A DNA stretch of 64,000 nucleotides from Platerodrilus igneus (GCA_036346225.1 JARFIW010001254.1:1275001-1339000), one strand, 5' to 3'. Counted from the stretch's first letter, positions 49,258 through 61,826 are shown. Made by a program: numbers and translations. Notes: generated by a model from the sequence alone, not told the origin.

Positions 49258-52200
49258 CGTCTCGCGGTAGAAATAACGCGGCTGTAATGACAGTTGTAAA
49301 CAGATTGAGGTTACATAATTTTTTTGTTTACATATAGTGAATGAGATCCATGGAAATTACCTATTAATTTTGTTTATCGTGTTATTTGTAAACGAGGAGT
49401 AAAAATGAATACTTGCAAAGATTGTGGTTTTGAGTTTACACAAAAGAAGAATTTGTATGCCTATTTAAGAAAGATTCATAATTTTGAATATAGAAAACCA
49501 GTTACTTTAACTAGTAAATTTTTGTGTGATACATGTGGCAAATCCTTGACCAGTAAATCAACTTTAAGTCGTCATTGCAGAACTGTTCATAAAAGTATTC
49601 CAATAATTCTCAACTTGTCAAGAATCAAGTGCTTTTATGAAAATTGTACAACACATCTAAAGGGATATAAAAAACTTCGACAACATTTGGCAAATGAACA
49701 TCAAATTGAAACTAAACTTGATCAACTACATTTTAATTCACAATTAGGTTTGAAGATTATTATGCAAAGTGTTAATTATATACTAGTTTTATTCTGTTCA
49801 ACAGAGTTCAAAAACTGAAAAAACCAAGAACAGGAACAATCTTTGGCAATGTATATACTTCACACTTCAGCTAAATTATTGTCTGATGGCACCAAAAAGG
49901 AGTACTATAATTGTCATCGATCGTACAACTACATTCCAAAAGGCAAGGGTTTTAGAAGCTTAAAAAGCACAGGCACTAATAAAATTGGAAGTGTTTGTCC
50001 CTCAAGAATGGAAGCGATGATAAAGAACGATGGGTCTGTTGCAGTAGACTTCTGGACAACTCATGTTGGACATACCAACGATATTGGTCGAGTTTTTTTA
50101 AGTAAAGAGAGTAAAGCAGAAATTGCAGGTATTTTCGAACATAAAGTTCTAGTTTGAAATTTTACAATTGATGTGTTTCAGGAAAATTAAAGGAAGGTAT
50201 TACATTTCAACATATATTGGATGATGTTCGTGATTCTGCTTTAAAACAAGAAAATTCACAGAGAATTTTGTTGTTAGAAACATAAGATATGCACAATATT
50301 ATTAGGGGCTTCAATATTGAGTATGGTGTGAAACGTCACCTAAATGATGTAATTAGCGTACGGCTCTGGGTAGAGGAGATGATGAACTTAGGAAGCGACT
50401 GCCCAGTGTTATATTATAAAAGCCAAGGTGTAGAAGGAAACCCAAATGACTCAAAAATAATTTTAGATGTTCAAGATTTTGCATTAGTCATAATCACTTC
50501 TTTTCAATGTGAACAGTTGCTTAAATTTGGGAACGACAAGGTGTGCGTTGATGGTACACATGGTACAAATAGTTACGATTTTCAGCTCTACACACTAATG
50601 ACAGTGGATGAATTTGGTTCAGGGTGCCCAGTGGCATTTTGTTTTTCAAATCGTGCTGACGAAATAATTTTCAAGTTGTTTTTTGGAAAAATTAAATCAA
50701 GAGTGGGTATTTTATCAACTACTGTTTTTATGTCTGATGATGCTCCAGCATTTTATAATGCATGGTCTTATGTTATGGCCAAGGTACCTCACCAGTTGTT
50801 ATGTACCTGGCATGAGGATCGTAATTAGCGCAAGAATTTGTCAAAAATCAATGGAGGGATTGAAAAGAAAGTAGTAGTATATAAATCCCTTCGTGTTTTA
50901 TTACAGTGTGTACCTTTATGACGATGTTGATACACAATCATTTGCTGAATATTTTCATAATAATTATGCAAATCGTCCAACATCTTGGGCATATTGCTAT
51001 CGATTGGGTTTAGGAATAAACACTAACATGTATCTTGAATCGATGCACAAGGTTTTGAAGTATGTGTATTTGGAAGGTCAGAAAGTAAAACGTTTGGACA
51101 AAAGCATTAATGCAGTAATGAAAATTGCTCGAGATAGCTTGTTTAAACGTATAATTAAACTTGCAAAGAATACTTCCAATGACAAAATTAATAGAATTAA
51201 ACAAAGTCATAAAGCAAGTCTAACAATTACATCAGATTTTATTAGACGTCTTGAAAATGATAAGGAATTTTTAGTTACGTCGTCCACTTGTGCTTTTCAA
51301 CAGTATCAAGTTACGAGAGTAACTGAGGCCTTTGAAGGTTCATGCCTAAGTTGTACAAAGTGCAGCATATGTGTTCATACATTTTAATGCACCTGTATTG
51401 ACAACATGATAAAGCTTAACATTTGCAAACACATACATGCTTGTGCGATACAGTTTTACAAATCGAATCTTGACATTGCCACACCTTTGCATATTAGTAA
51501 CATTAATGAACTTTGCAGCAGTAATATTTTACATGAAGCAAAATCTTCAAAAAATGATATTATTAAAAAAAAGCTGAGCTAATAATAGGACTATGTGAGA
51601 ATGCTTCGTTAACTGACGACGAACATCTGGGTATATTAAGGCAATTTGATAAAATCATTGACACATTAAATATAGCAAAATCTATTTATCTAAAAACTGC
51701 AGAGGAGATTAATATTAATAAAAAAGTAGAACATCAGGTGCGGCTTTTTCAACAAAGAAGAAATCAACAAAAAATAATGTTCTTAAAAAGCCTACCTTAG
51801 CAGAAGAAATTTTTATTAGGGATGGTTTGGTTAATAACTCAAACCTTAATGTTAATGTTCATACAAGATCTGATCATACATCACCTGATTTTATGTTAAG
51901 ATAAGACAGTGTATTATCTCAGTAGAAAGTAGATTTAATTAACACTAAAGCTTTTAAGGTTAGATTTTGTTTTGCTTTCTCTTGTTTGGGAATAAAATCC
52001 GATGGGGAAACCACTCGCAGAAATACATGTACAAATTACTGGAAATTATTACAATCCCAGCGATTTTGATGGGAAACCTACAAGTACGCGACTAATCTAA
52101 TTTAATCCTCAGTTCTCACTTTGTTTTATAAGTGTTACAAGCGCTGGTAAGTTATTGTAATTTCGTCAAATCTGCCGGATTAAGTGTTCTTATATTAACA

Positions 52201-52861
52201 GTGCAGTGTTTTAGTTTTACTTTTAGTCAGAGTACCAAAATAATCATAATTTCCTACTTTGTTTTTTTACATATTTTAGTCGACTGACGGTGCAAACAAA
52301 ATTCTCGACAAAATGAAATTAATTTTTTCTTAATTAATTTAGGTATTTATTGAGAATGTGTATGGGTACGTAACGTGTTTACTTTTTAAAAAATAAAAAT
52401 ACAATTTTTGAAACCTCAAGCCTCTATTACTATTATTAAACACATTTCACTCGAGTAATTAATAATTTACAAATCAAATTAAAGAAATACCAGCAAACTA
52501 CCTTTAAACTGCATATTGACACAAGTACGAAAGATACCTAGAATAGCAACAAGTTAGTACAAAATACCAAGTTGTTTACATACAAGAGCTAACATATATA
52601 GATAACATTCGTGTAAAGTTAATTTGCTTCATTGCACTAAATTTAACTTCTTTTTTATCTAAAGTTGGTTGCTTATAAAAACTGGTCCCTTATATTCAAA
52701 TCATGAAATTTTCTTAGGCAAATATTCATTTTTTACTCCTCCTATATAAATAACGAGATAAACAATCAATTTAACATTAACACCGACTTCATCCAATTTA
52801 TGTAACCAAAAAAATCTGTTTACAACTGTCATTGCAGCCGCGTTATTACTATCGCGAGACG
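49258..52861 (+). mobile_element. MULE DNA transposon copy 2, with both terminal repeats
   Basis: The left terminal repeat (49258-49320) begins CGTCTCGCGGTAG and contains ATAACGCGGCTG and CAGTTGTAAACAGAT. The right one (about 52795-52861) is its inverse and ends GCGAGACG. Total length is 3604 bp. No 8-10 bp target duplication is visible next to these ends, so the outer limits may be off by a few bases or the copy is rearranged. Confidence 0.88.
49405..51890 (+). pseudogene. MULE transposase copy 2 (C2H2, DDE core, SWIM finger), broken
   Basis: Domain order matches copy 1: C2H2 fingers from 49405, then VCVDGTHGTN (about 50536), FMSDDAPAFYNAW (about 50724), CTWHEDRN, and YLESMHKVLKYV (about 51028). 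It continues beyond copy 1 into CSICVHTF, then, after a stop at 51385-51387, CTCIDNMIKLNICKHIHA, a SWIM finger (C-x-C-x9-C-x-H), and a tail to about 51890. Lesions are a TGA in EFKN/KNQEQ (49816-49818), TGA at 50155-50157, TAA at 50283-50285, TAG at 50826-50828, and a deletion of about 45 bp before 50913 relative to copy 1. The enzyme would cut and paste the element; this copy cannot encode it whole. Confidence 0.87.
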
Positions 52862-54065
52862 CTCTATTGCCGCATGACTATATTAGCGTCATCGGTAGAA
52901 TACAGAGATTGAAAATATTTAATAGCAGATGACGAATGTGATTTGTTACTTTTTAAAAAGTCTTTTTCAGAATAAATTTCTATCAACAATATTGCAGATT
53001 AAAGTCATTAATTAACAATATATTTTATGCACTTCTTTATTTTTACCACTGAGCATATTTTAAATATAGTTGCGTATTTTTAATGCTTCTAGTTTTATGG
53101 CCATTAGTATCTTATATCAGACACGGAATAATAACCACATTTATTCAAGAGGTTATGTCATTGGAATTATAATTTAAACGTTTTGATTACACAAATCGAA
53201 AAAGAAAAGGAACAAAATTACAATTCCATTTGTAAGTAAAATTCTCATTAACTTTGAATAATTAAGATATATCACTTTAAAATAATCTTTTAGATTTACC
53301 TGAAATCATCTACAAAGACTAAAGTTATGTTATATACAATTCAAACGAAGGATTTAACACTTTCAAATCACCCTAAAATTTGTGATGATCATTTCACTTC
53401 TGATTATTAATATGCAACTGACTTGAATATGTCATGTTTTCAAAGCATTTCCAACAACTAAAACAATGTTTAACAGTAAAGGCTTTAAATGAACCAACTT
53501 TGAAAATCGTATAACCAAAAGGTTCAACGACTAATCTTTCGATGGAATTTTTAAAGATATGAACATCAGTTTGTTAAATATGCAAAAGCATGAAGGGACA
53601 AAAATCTTCAAAAAAATAGGCATTTACTTTATTACTCTTTGAGACCAGGTAACGGAGTAGTTTGAAACGAATAATTCAATATACAATTTACCATTTTTTG
53701 TAGATTGGTGTGATATAAAGACTTAGACCTTACCTGTATTTAGCACCTTCAAAGTTTAAGCTAGTGTAGTATTGACCAGTTCGTCACCAGTGTGTTTATT
53801 ACAACCATTGAAATTGAAAGCTGTAGAAGCTGTTAGGATATCTAAAATCCAATATACTGAAGATGAATTTGCAACTCATGTTTTAAAGACAAGTCACTCG
53901 AGAATTTAACAAGTATTAAAAGCTTGTAATTTAAAAATAAAATATATATGGTTGTACTTGTTTATTATACATAAAGTTTAAAATAGTTATAATTAAATTA
54001 GAAGTATATCGTGTAAAAAGCTTTTTAATTCTAAATAGCCATGCATTTGGTTGACTAGTTCAATT
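52862..54065. other. 3' region of the outer transposon, with a possible THAP-like remnant
   Basis: It lies between the right MULE repeat and the transposase stop, on the 3' side of the minus-strand gene. On the plus strand a piece at about 53185-53231 (RKRKGTKLQFHL then GTAAGT) and another at 53295-53407 (NHPKICDDHFTSDY) have the spacing of a THAP finger split by a short intron. That reading is tentative. Nothing else was recognised. Confidence 0.3.
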
Positions 54066-55191
54066 TGATTGAAAATCTGAATCACTGTCATCACCATCAC
54101 CAACGTTAATAATTAGAGGTGCATTATCTTCTTGATCAAATTTGATCTCACGTTTCCACCAATGTTTGATAATTTTTTCTGCATGTTCTATCGAATGTGC
54201 CTAAATCCCTGCTATTATTTTTTCTAATGCTTCTTTCCACATCTGTAAACAGTTTTTAACAGACCTACCATCTCTTCCAGCGTGTTGATTGTAGTATCTC
54301 TTACTAACACCCCATACATTTTCAATTGCATTGAATATGCAGTGATACGGAGGCAATCTTAACACCTTATGTCCATATTGTTCGGCCAGCAAATCCGCTT
54401 TAAAAATCTTTGGTGGTTTATACCTAAAATTTTTAATAAATACTGATATGTTATAAAACATAAAATTTTGACTTACATCATGACAAGTTTCAGAAGCTCT
54501 GCTTTCAAAGCATTACCATCAAAGGAAATTGTTTGTTTTGATTTCTGCGATGTCACTTTTTTTCCAGGAACTGTTAGGTATTTTGTTTAACACAGTAGAA
54601 TGACAGGAAGCGTTGTCTAAAACTATTGCAGATGGTGCTTCCAAATTCTTCAATAATTGATTTTCAAACTAATACAAGAAATTCTATTCATTCATTTCTC
54701 CGTGGTAATCTGGGTCGTTTGTGGACGAAGAAAAAATCAATTCTGCCCCATCTATGAAACCATTTACATTTCCTTCATGTAATACTATGTACCTAAAAGT
54801 TTATTTACATTATTCTGTTTTAAAAGGAAGTATATAACACAAACCTTTTTCCATCAATTCGTGTACTCTTTACAGTTCTTAAATTACTGTCTTGCCAGGA
54901 GCGGCTGACAGCACCATTCTGAAAAATCCATGTTTCGTCCACAAACACAAACTGATACAGATTCTCTTCTTTTATTCTCTTGTATGTCTTCAAGAAACGT
55001 ATCCTCCTATCAACAATATTTGGCAATTCCATTAGACCACTCCGTGGGTTATCTTTTTGCCATTTAAATCCTATATTGTGTAGGAGTGTATTCAGGGATC
55101 GTTTAGAACCATTAAAAAGTTCATCGTGCTTCAGATTCTGCCACAAGGTATGAGCAGAAATATGTTCATCTAAAATAAATACATGTAATAC

Positions 55192-55596
55192 TGTTTATTA
55201 CGCGGAGGTCTTATAAATTTTTATATCGACTTACCTCCGCGTTGTTTTGTTGTTGTTCTAAACTGCAGTTCCTCTTCCTTCAACCAAGTGGACTGTATGC
55301 GAATTGAGTCTATGTTACGTTACACTCGCACTGTGTTTTTTAGGGGTTTCACAAATAAAGTCTGCGGCACTTGACTAACTTACGGTACCGAACTAAGAAA
55401 CCGACGACCGTTCTGCTTCGATATCCATAAGAAAGTGTTTGTTCACTACTCTGTCAAACTTATTCACACATGCAGAACGAATTTTTATGGCAGGATATAA
55501 GGGAACAAGGGATGACAGTTTTACTATTAGATTTACGACTACAAATTTAAATAACTTAAAATTAACCACGCGAACGTGCGACAAAGCGACCGAACA
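55192..55596 (-). repeat. BEL/Pao 3' LTR
   Basis: It is 405 bp, with TG and CA ends (plus strand TGTTTATTACG to ACCGAACA), matching the LTR at 61422-61826 at all but about six positions. A purine-rich GGTGGGCGGGA (minus sense, 55597-55607) abuts it and is the likely plus-strand primer. Confidence 0.96.
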
Positions 55597-55720
55597 TCCC
55601 GCCCACCAAAATAAGTATGAACTAACTTATTTTATATTTAAAACCTAATTAGAGCTATTAACTAAGAAACCTAACCGACAAACTTATATAAGTAAATATA
55701 TGTGTACATACCATTAAATA

Positions 55721-56902
55721 TCAAGTAACTGGCAGTAAACATAGTTTCACTAGAGGGCGTTTAACTAACCCTTGGGATGTCTTGACTGTAGCTACCCGAA
55801 CGATACTGTCTCTACCAGGGTGAACATCTACGACTCTTCCTAAACGCCACTGTAGAGGGGGGTTATTTTCTTCCTTTAAGAGGACAAGTGAATCAATAGG
55901 TAGGGTAGCGGAATTCTTCAACCACTTACCTTTCTGCTGCAACGTGTGCAGGTATTCAGCACTCCATTTCTTCCAAAACCCTTGTTGCATTTGCTGCAAC
56001 AATTGCCAGCGATTCAAACGAGAGGGGTTTATGGACAACAAATCTGGATCTGGTAACACCGAAACTGGTTCAACATTAAGTAAATGACCCGGGGTCAAAT
56101 ACGAGAAATCATGCGGTTCGCAACTCAGTGCGCATAGTGGACGTGAGTTGAGAATCGCTTCGATTTGAATCAATACCGTCGAGAATTCTTCAAACGACAA
56201 ATTTTGTTCACCGATAACTCTCTTTAAATGGGATTTTACCGATTTAATCCCGGCCTCCCACAACCCACCAAAATGAGGAGCAGCAGGAGGATTAAACACA
56301 AATTCGATTCCCTCAACGCCTGCCGAATGGCGCATCAATTGAGAGATTTCACGAGAGGCCCCAACGAAATTAGTACCATTATCACAATGGATTTGAATAC
56401 ATTTGCCTCTTCGAGCAATAAATCGACGTAAAGCACCCAAGAAAGCGTCTGTCGACAAGTTAGACACTAGTTCCAAATGGATGGCTTTAGTGCTGAAACA
56501 AATAAATAAGCAAATGTACGCTTTCAATGATTTTGCGCCACGACATCGATTCATCGTGACAGAGAAGGGTCCACCAAAGTCGACTCCCGTATGTAAAAAC
56601 GCCTTACCTGGAGTTAACCTAGAAGCTGGTAAATCCCCTATAGGGGAGCATAAAGCCACAGGGTTTACACGAAAACAACGAATGCAGGATTTCAAACATT
56701 GCCGAAGAGCCTTCTTTGCGGACAAGATCCAATAATTTTGAGTTAGTAAAAATTGTGTTGTTCGATTTCCAGGATGTAAATGTCTTTCATGACAATCTAA
56801 TATAATAAGTTCAGTCAACCGATGCGACCGAGGAAGCAAAATTGGAAATTTTGCATCATGCGACAACTCTGAGTTACGTAGGCGACCGCCCACCCTCAAC
56901 AA
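55721..56902 (-). CDS. BEL/Pao integrase and C-terminal domain
   Basis: An uninterrupted frame of 393 residues. An H-H-C-C zinc module is visible (CHERHLHPG, then CLKSCIRCF). The catalytic core shows HTGVDFGGPF (Asp), IHCDNGTNFVG (Asp) and HFGGLWEAGIKSVK (Glu), a complete DDE triad. The C-terminal part (GFWKKWSAEYLHTLQQ, then WRLGRVVDVHPG) is the DUF5641-type domain usual in BEL/Pao. ATG at 56902 is not a natural start; the region belongs to the polyprotein, and a one-base frame change near 56985 separates it from the upstream piece. It would insert the element's DNA with 5-bp staggered cuts, consistent with the AATAC duplication. Confidence 0.93.
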   Translation of the reverse strand: MLRVGGRLRNSELSHDAKFPILLPRSHRLTELIILDCHERHLHPGNRTTQFLLTQNYWILSAKKALRQCLKSCIRCFRVNPVALCSPIGDLPASRLTPGKAFLHTGVDFGGPFSVTMNRCRGAKSLKAYICLFICFSTKAIHLELVSNLSTDAFLGALRRFIARRGKCIQIHCDNGTNFVGASREISQLMRHSAGVEGIEFVFNPPAAPHFGGLWEAGIKSVKSHLKRVIGEQNLSFEEFSTVLIQIEAILNSRPLCALSCEPHDFSYLTPGHLLNVEPVSVLPDPDLLSINPSRLNRWQLLQQMQQGFWKKWSAEYLHTLQQKGKWLKNSATLPIDSLVLLKEENNPPLQWRLGRVVDVHPGRDSIVRVATVKTSQGLVKRPLVKLCLLPVT

Positions 56903-56963
56903 ATCATGACTATCTAGAAACGGACTAAGGCTACGAAGTTGTTTACTAACAAGTTTTCCAGTT

Positions 56964-57842
56964 TTAATATTTGCAATGTCTTGAGCAAAACATTTGTTTG
57001 AACTCTTTAATCAATAAATGTATAGCCTCTTGCTGCTGAGCTAGAGACAAACCATCAGAATATTTTGAACGCAAATCTGGACATTGAACATTACGAATGA
57101 AATGACGAATACAGGTAATAATCCTACAAATTTTCTGCAGGTTTGAAAATTTATCCAACAACATATCTAAGAAATTGTCAGACATAACGACTGTTAACGA
57201 CAGAGTACGATATTCGACATCCATCTGAGATGAGTCGATAAGTTTTGGCAGCGATGTTACTGGCCATTCTTCATTACGACGCACTAACCAAGAAGGTCCT
57301 GTCCACCATAATGGATGATGAACCAACTCTGAAGCCAAAAGTCCACGTGAGGCACAATCCGCAGGGTTATCCTGGGACTTAACATGAAACCACGAAGATG
57401 GAGGAATACGTTCTTGAATATGCAAAATACGATTGCTAACGAATGTCTTCCACTTATGCGAGGAAGACCGAATCCAAGACAAAACAACAGTAGAATCTGA
57501 CCACGCGAAAATATTACTAAATGATAAAATATCTGTATAAGTATTTTTGACGAAATCTACTAAATCTGCCAAGAGTACGGCAGCACACAATTCGAGACGG
57601 GGCAATGAAACGCGATTAGTAGGAGCAACCTTTGATTTTGCGCATACTAATGAAATGGTAATATTACCTTCTAGATCGAACGAACGAAAATAGATGACAG
57701 CTGCATACCCGGCTTCAGAAGCATCACAGAATCCATGCAACTCCACCTTTTTAAAATTATGACATACGATGTGACGCGAAATCTCAATATTCGAAACCGC
57801 TGGCAATTCACCCAAAAATGTTTCCATTTTGTATGACTTCAA
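56964..57842 (-). pseudogene. BEL/Pao Pol: connection and RNase H (frame fragment)
   Basis: A 292-residue open piece with VELHGFCDASEAGYAAVIYF (RNase H Asp), RLELCAAVLLADL (Glu) and FAWSDSTVVLSWI (Asp), then HVKSQDNPADCASRG, the standard end of a BEL/Pao RNase H. Stops and frame changes between 57850 and 58060 separate it from the reverse transcriptase. It ends at TAG or TAA near 56964, after a one-base shift relative to the integrase frame. Confidence 0.88.
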
Positions 57843-57989
57843 TGGAGGCTCTTGGTCCCACCCGAGACCTAAAAGCCAAAGATCTTGAACTAAAGTTTAG
57901 CAAACAGTACTACAGGTGCTATCAACCCGAAAGGATCAAAAATTTTTGCGATAGCCGACAAAATATTACGCTTAGTGCAAGTGCGCTCT

Positions 57990-60185
57990 TCAACGTCTAA
58001 GTTGTATAAAATGCATCTGTAAGAGCACGCCACGAAAGGCCCAAAATTTTATTGAACCACTATCTTTATCTTGAAATGTAATTGCTTCCGAACTGGACAG
58101 AGACTCCCTCAAGTTGGACATCACTTCCGGGCAATTACTACTCCATTTTCTTAATTGAAAACCACCACTAGAGCAAATACTATTCAATTCACCAATTAAT
58201 TGATTAGCAGCTTCAATCGAATTACATCCAGTGACTAAGTCATCAACATAGGTATCGCTCGCCAATACCGATGACGCGAAAGGAAAATTAATCGACTCTA
58301 ACCTTGCCAATTCTTGAACAGTACGCAAGGCCAAAAAAGGCGACGACGAAACTCCATAAGTTACAGTATTTAATTTAAAGTCCATAATAGGATCTGACGG
58401 AGAAAATCTCCAGACGATACGTTGATAATCACGATGAGTATCTTTAACCAAAATCTGCCGATACATTTGTTTAATGTCAGCTGTAATTACGATAGGATGT
58501 ACACGAAAGTGCAATAACAAAACTGCAATGTCCTTTTGCAAAGCAGGACCAATAGCCAAGCTATCATTTAACGACTTTCCATATTGATCCTGACACGAAG
58601 CATCGAAAACCACCCGCAATTTGGTGGTAGTGCTGTCACGCTTATGTACAGCATGATGGGGAATGTAGTATATTTTCTCATGACCCGACGAATTTTCAAG
58701 CGATTTCACTTGAACCATGTGCCCGCTTGTCAAATAATCCTCCATAAATTTTTTATAATCTGAATACAATTCAGGATTTTTTAACAAACGACGTTCTAAT
58801 GACAAAAATCTTTTAATACAAATTGATCTCATACCCACGAATGAGGGTTCCGAAATTTTAAAAGGCAAGGACACTACAAAACGACCGTCCTTGTTACGTC
58901 TATAATTTTCCACAAATTGATTTTCACACCTTTCTTCTTCCGGAGAAATGTGTTTCTTGAAAGGAATATTTTCTAATTCCCAAAATCGACGAATGTCACT
59001 GTCTAAGGGTTCAACGAAAGCACACAACGACGTAATAGAACTATTCGGGGAAACGACATTTCCCGTTAAAACCCAACCAAAGGTAGTTTTAATAGCAACT
59101 GGCTCGTTAGCGACACCCCAACGAGACTCGTTCAACAAAACCTGAGCAAAGATTTCCGCTCCGAGTAGCATGTCAATTTTACCAGAAACATTAAAATTAG
59201 GATCAGCTAAGGCCAAACCTCGAGTATGCGACCATTCCTTGACCCCTATCGACGACGAAGGTAATTGATTACAAATGTTAGGTAAAATATAACAATCAAT
59301 TCCATATGCTGGAGACCGTGCTCCCGAGGGACTGACTACACACGATAGTGCACCAGACACCAACGACGAATTCAAGCCAAGTCCTTGAACAGTGACATTG
59401 GCTCTCCGTTTCCTTAAACCTAATTTCTGACGGCACCTGTCAGTCATAAAACTTTCCATGGATCCGTTATCTAATATTACACGAACAGATTGCAATGTTC
59501 CTGTATAATTAAGAAACGACACCATTGCCGTAGCTAACAGCGTGGTTGTGTGTTCTAATGATGTCGAAATCAACGAGCTAGTGGCAGGTTGTTCATGCAC
59601 AACCGACGACGACAGATTGTCTTCACTAGGTCTACTAGCAGAAGTAAGTCTAGGCGCCGCTCTCCGAGGAGACGCTGACCTTTGACGATGGGTTTGTCGG
59701 GGTGGCGACACCGATTTTTCTCGTTTATCGAAGTGAAGCAACGAATTGTGCGACTGATGACATTTTCTACACGACCAATCTAACGTACAATTTTTCATCG
59801 AATGTGAAGTATTTAAGCATTTGATACAAAGATTTTTAAGCTTTACCACCTCAAATCTTTCTTGAGGGGTTTTATCGAGAAACTGCTTACATCTATAAAT
59901 AGGATGCACAGCTTGACAGAAACTACAATTTTTAACATCATTGGTGGTACCAACTAAAGAGGTTTTAGCCGAAGTGCTAACAAACCTTCCTTTTTCCTTT
60001 TCTTTTACGGAATCTCGAGATTTTAAGCATGTTCCTGAAGCAATGTCATTTATTTCCAACACTTTACATTGTTTCTCAATGTACGACCTTAAATCTTTGA
60101 ACGAGGGAATTTCGTCATTATTTCCTAATTCGAAACGCTTTAAAATGTTTGTATCTAATTTTTTCGATAACAGATTAAACAACAT
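57990..60185 (-). pseudogene. BEL/Pao Pol: Gag end, zinc knuckles, protease, reverse transcriptase
   Basis: A 731-residue open stretch. Residues 1-60 are the end of the DUF1759 Gag-like domain (SFKDLRSYIEKQC). Cysteine-rich knuckles follow (CSFCQAVHPIYRC, LCIKCLNTSHSMKNC, CRKCHQSHNSLLH). The protease has VRVILDNGSMESFM (active-site Asp) and MLLGAEIFAQ. Reverse transcriptase shows YYIPHHAVHK, KLRVVFDAS, VITADIKQMYRQI (catalytic Asp), YGVSSSPFLA and SDTYVDDLVTG (catalytic Asp pair). It shares its frame with the two upstream pieces, from which only a stop at 60195-60197 separates it. It ends at 57990 after a frame change. Confidence 0.92.
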
Positions 60186-60194
60186 GAAATCTAA

Positions 60195-60917
60195 TTAATC
60201 TATTTCCATCTGCCTTAACGCGAATATATTTTCATCAAAACAACTAATTAATTGCCGGAGTTCCGCATGCGAGTCTGAGGAACTGACCTTAGGGCATTTT
60301 TCGAGAGCATTAAAATATGTTGAAAGTAATAACCTCTTGGACTGAAAACGATTAGTAATGATTTGATAGGCTTCCTCGTATGCATAATCATTTAATGGCA
60401 AGTGTTTTATTAAGCCACGCGACGACACATCTAATGTATCAACAAGATGGCAAAATTTTTCAACGGGCGACAAACTGACATTATCATGAATCAACCGCTT
60501 ATAAATTGCATTGTAACTCTCAAAATCTGAAATTCGTCCAGAGAAGCGTAGGACTGAAAGATGTTTCAAGCGAATTGTACAATCTCACGAAAAAGAATTA
60601 TTCATATTTTCCACCTTTGGCTTATTTTCTATTCGATCTAATTCGCATTGTTTAGCGATAATACGAATATCTAATAGATAATCATCGATTTTCACCCTAA
60701 GAGCCGAAAATTCATCCAATTGTTCACTTTCTTCATCAAAGAAAATGTCCTTGCAAAATAATTTGAAAAGCGTTTCAATCTGTTCGACACTTTTAATCGA
60801 CGCTCTAATTAAAGCAATCGATACGTTTTCCGGTTGGTTGATCTTACTGTATATGTAATCCAACCTTTTAACTACAAATTTAGCTTCAAGAATAGCTTTA
60901 TCAATTGATATAACCAT
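60195..60917 (-). pseudogene. BEL/Pao Gag-like N-terminal region (one internal stop)
   Basis: Two open pieces in the same frame: 60917-60585 and 60569-60195, separated by a TGA at 60585-60587. The first is helical, charged and cysteine-poor. The second carries LRFSGRISDFESYNAIYKRLIHD and KFCHLVDTL, the start of the DUF1759 domain characteristic of BEL/Pao Gag, and continues in frame across a TAA at 60195-60197. ATG at 60917 is the first good start after the leader. Confidence 0.85.
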
Positions 60918-61421
60918 ATTTGATTAATGATTAATGAACGACAAAAATTAATGTAAAAACAATGCGTGACTCGAATACGCTACAAATAATTAATCTACGA
61001 AATTAAATTATTAATAGAAAAATGCAACTAACTACAGTGCTTGTCCGACAAAGCTTTTAACGTTTCAAATAAATTTCAACCCCTTTGTTATACAAGTTGC
61101 ATGAACCCGAATGGTTGCTCCAACTTGAAGTGACAAATAAGGTAAAGATTTAGGATTCAATAACCCTCATAAATAGTTTACATAAAAAGATACCGACGAT
61201 CGACCCTAATCTTTGCCACAAAGGATAAGGAATGTATTGTAAAATCTACCGTTATAACTAGATGTTTTTATTATTCAATGTGCAAGCAAGATGTTCTTTT
61301 CTGTGTAACACGTTTAACCATAATAAAAACTACGACAATTTTATAAATTTAAGTATAAGGAGCTTAAAGGATGGGAACTAATTAATTAATTAATTAATAA
61401 TCCGGCTCGAAGGACCAATTT
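60918..61421 (-). other. BEL/Pao leader with tRNA primer-binding site
   Basis: Untranslated leader between the 5' LTR and the Gag start. At 61401-61417 the minus strand reads TGGTCCTTCGAGCCGGA, complementary to the 3' end of tRNA-Tyr as I recall it for insects (ending TCGAAGGACCA), starting four bases from the LTR. A short ATTA tetranucleotide run lies at about 61379-61397. No coding region is supported. Confidence 0.8.
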
Positions 61422-61826
61422 TGTTTATTACGCGGAGGTTTTATAAATTTTTATATTGACTTACCTCCGCGTTGTTTTGTTGTTGTTCTAAACTGCAGTT
61501 CCTCTTCCTTCAACCAAGTGGACTGTATGCGAATTGAGTCTATGTTACGTTACACTCGCACTGTGTTTTTTAGCGGTTTCACAAATAAAGTCTGCGGCAC
61601 TTGACTAACTTACGGTACCGAACGAAGAAACCGACGACCGTTCTGCTTCGATATCCATAAGAAAGTGTTTGTTCACTACTCTGTCAAACTTATTCACACA
61701 TGCAGAAGGAATTTTTATGGCAGGATATAAGGGAACAAGGGATGACAGTTTTACTATTAGATTTACGACTACAAATTTAAATAACTTAAAATTAACCACG
61801 CGAACGTGCGACAAAGAGACCGAACA
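61422..61826 (-). repeat. BEL/Pao 5' LTR
   Basis: 405 bp, TG and CA ends, nearly identical to the LTR at 55192. It should hold the element's promoter; no TATA box stands out clearly. The duplication AATAC follows at 61827-61831. Confidence 0.96.

Larger units (their letters stand above)
55192..61826 (-). mobile_element. BEL/Pao LTR retrotransposon, near full length
   Basis: Two 405-bp LTRs (55192-55596 and 61422-61826) enclose gag-pol on the minus strand. By eye the LTRs differ at six positions, so the insertion is fairly recent. The 5-bp sequence AATAC lies directly outside both ends (55187-55191 and 61827-61831), the usual duplication size for this group. Domain order is Gag-like DUF1759, zinc knuckles, protease, reverse transcriptase, RNase H, integrase, DUF5641-type end. 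Stops and frame changes make this copy non-autonomous. Confidence 0.96.

Noticed and set aside
49248..52872. Target duplication around MULE copy 2
   Set aside because: The ten bases on each side of the proposed ends do not match.
55439..55648. Small plus-strand frames in the BEL/Pao LTRs (also 61669-61908)
   Set aside because: They are shadows in the LTR sequence, repeated because the LTR is repeated.
56228..56735. Plus-strand frames opposite the BEL/Pao integrase
   Set aside because: Antisense to an intact, motif-rich integrase frame.
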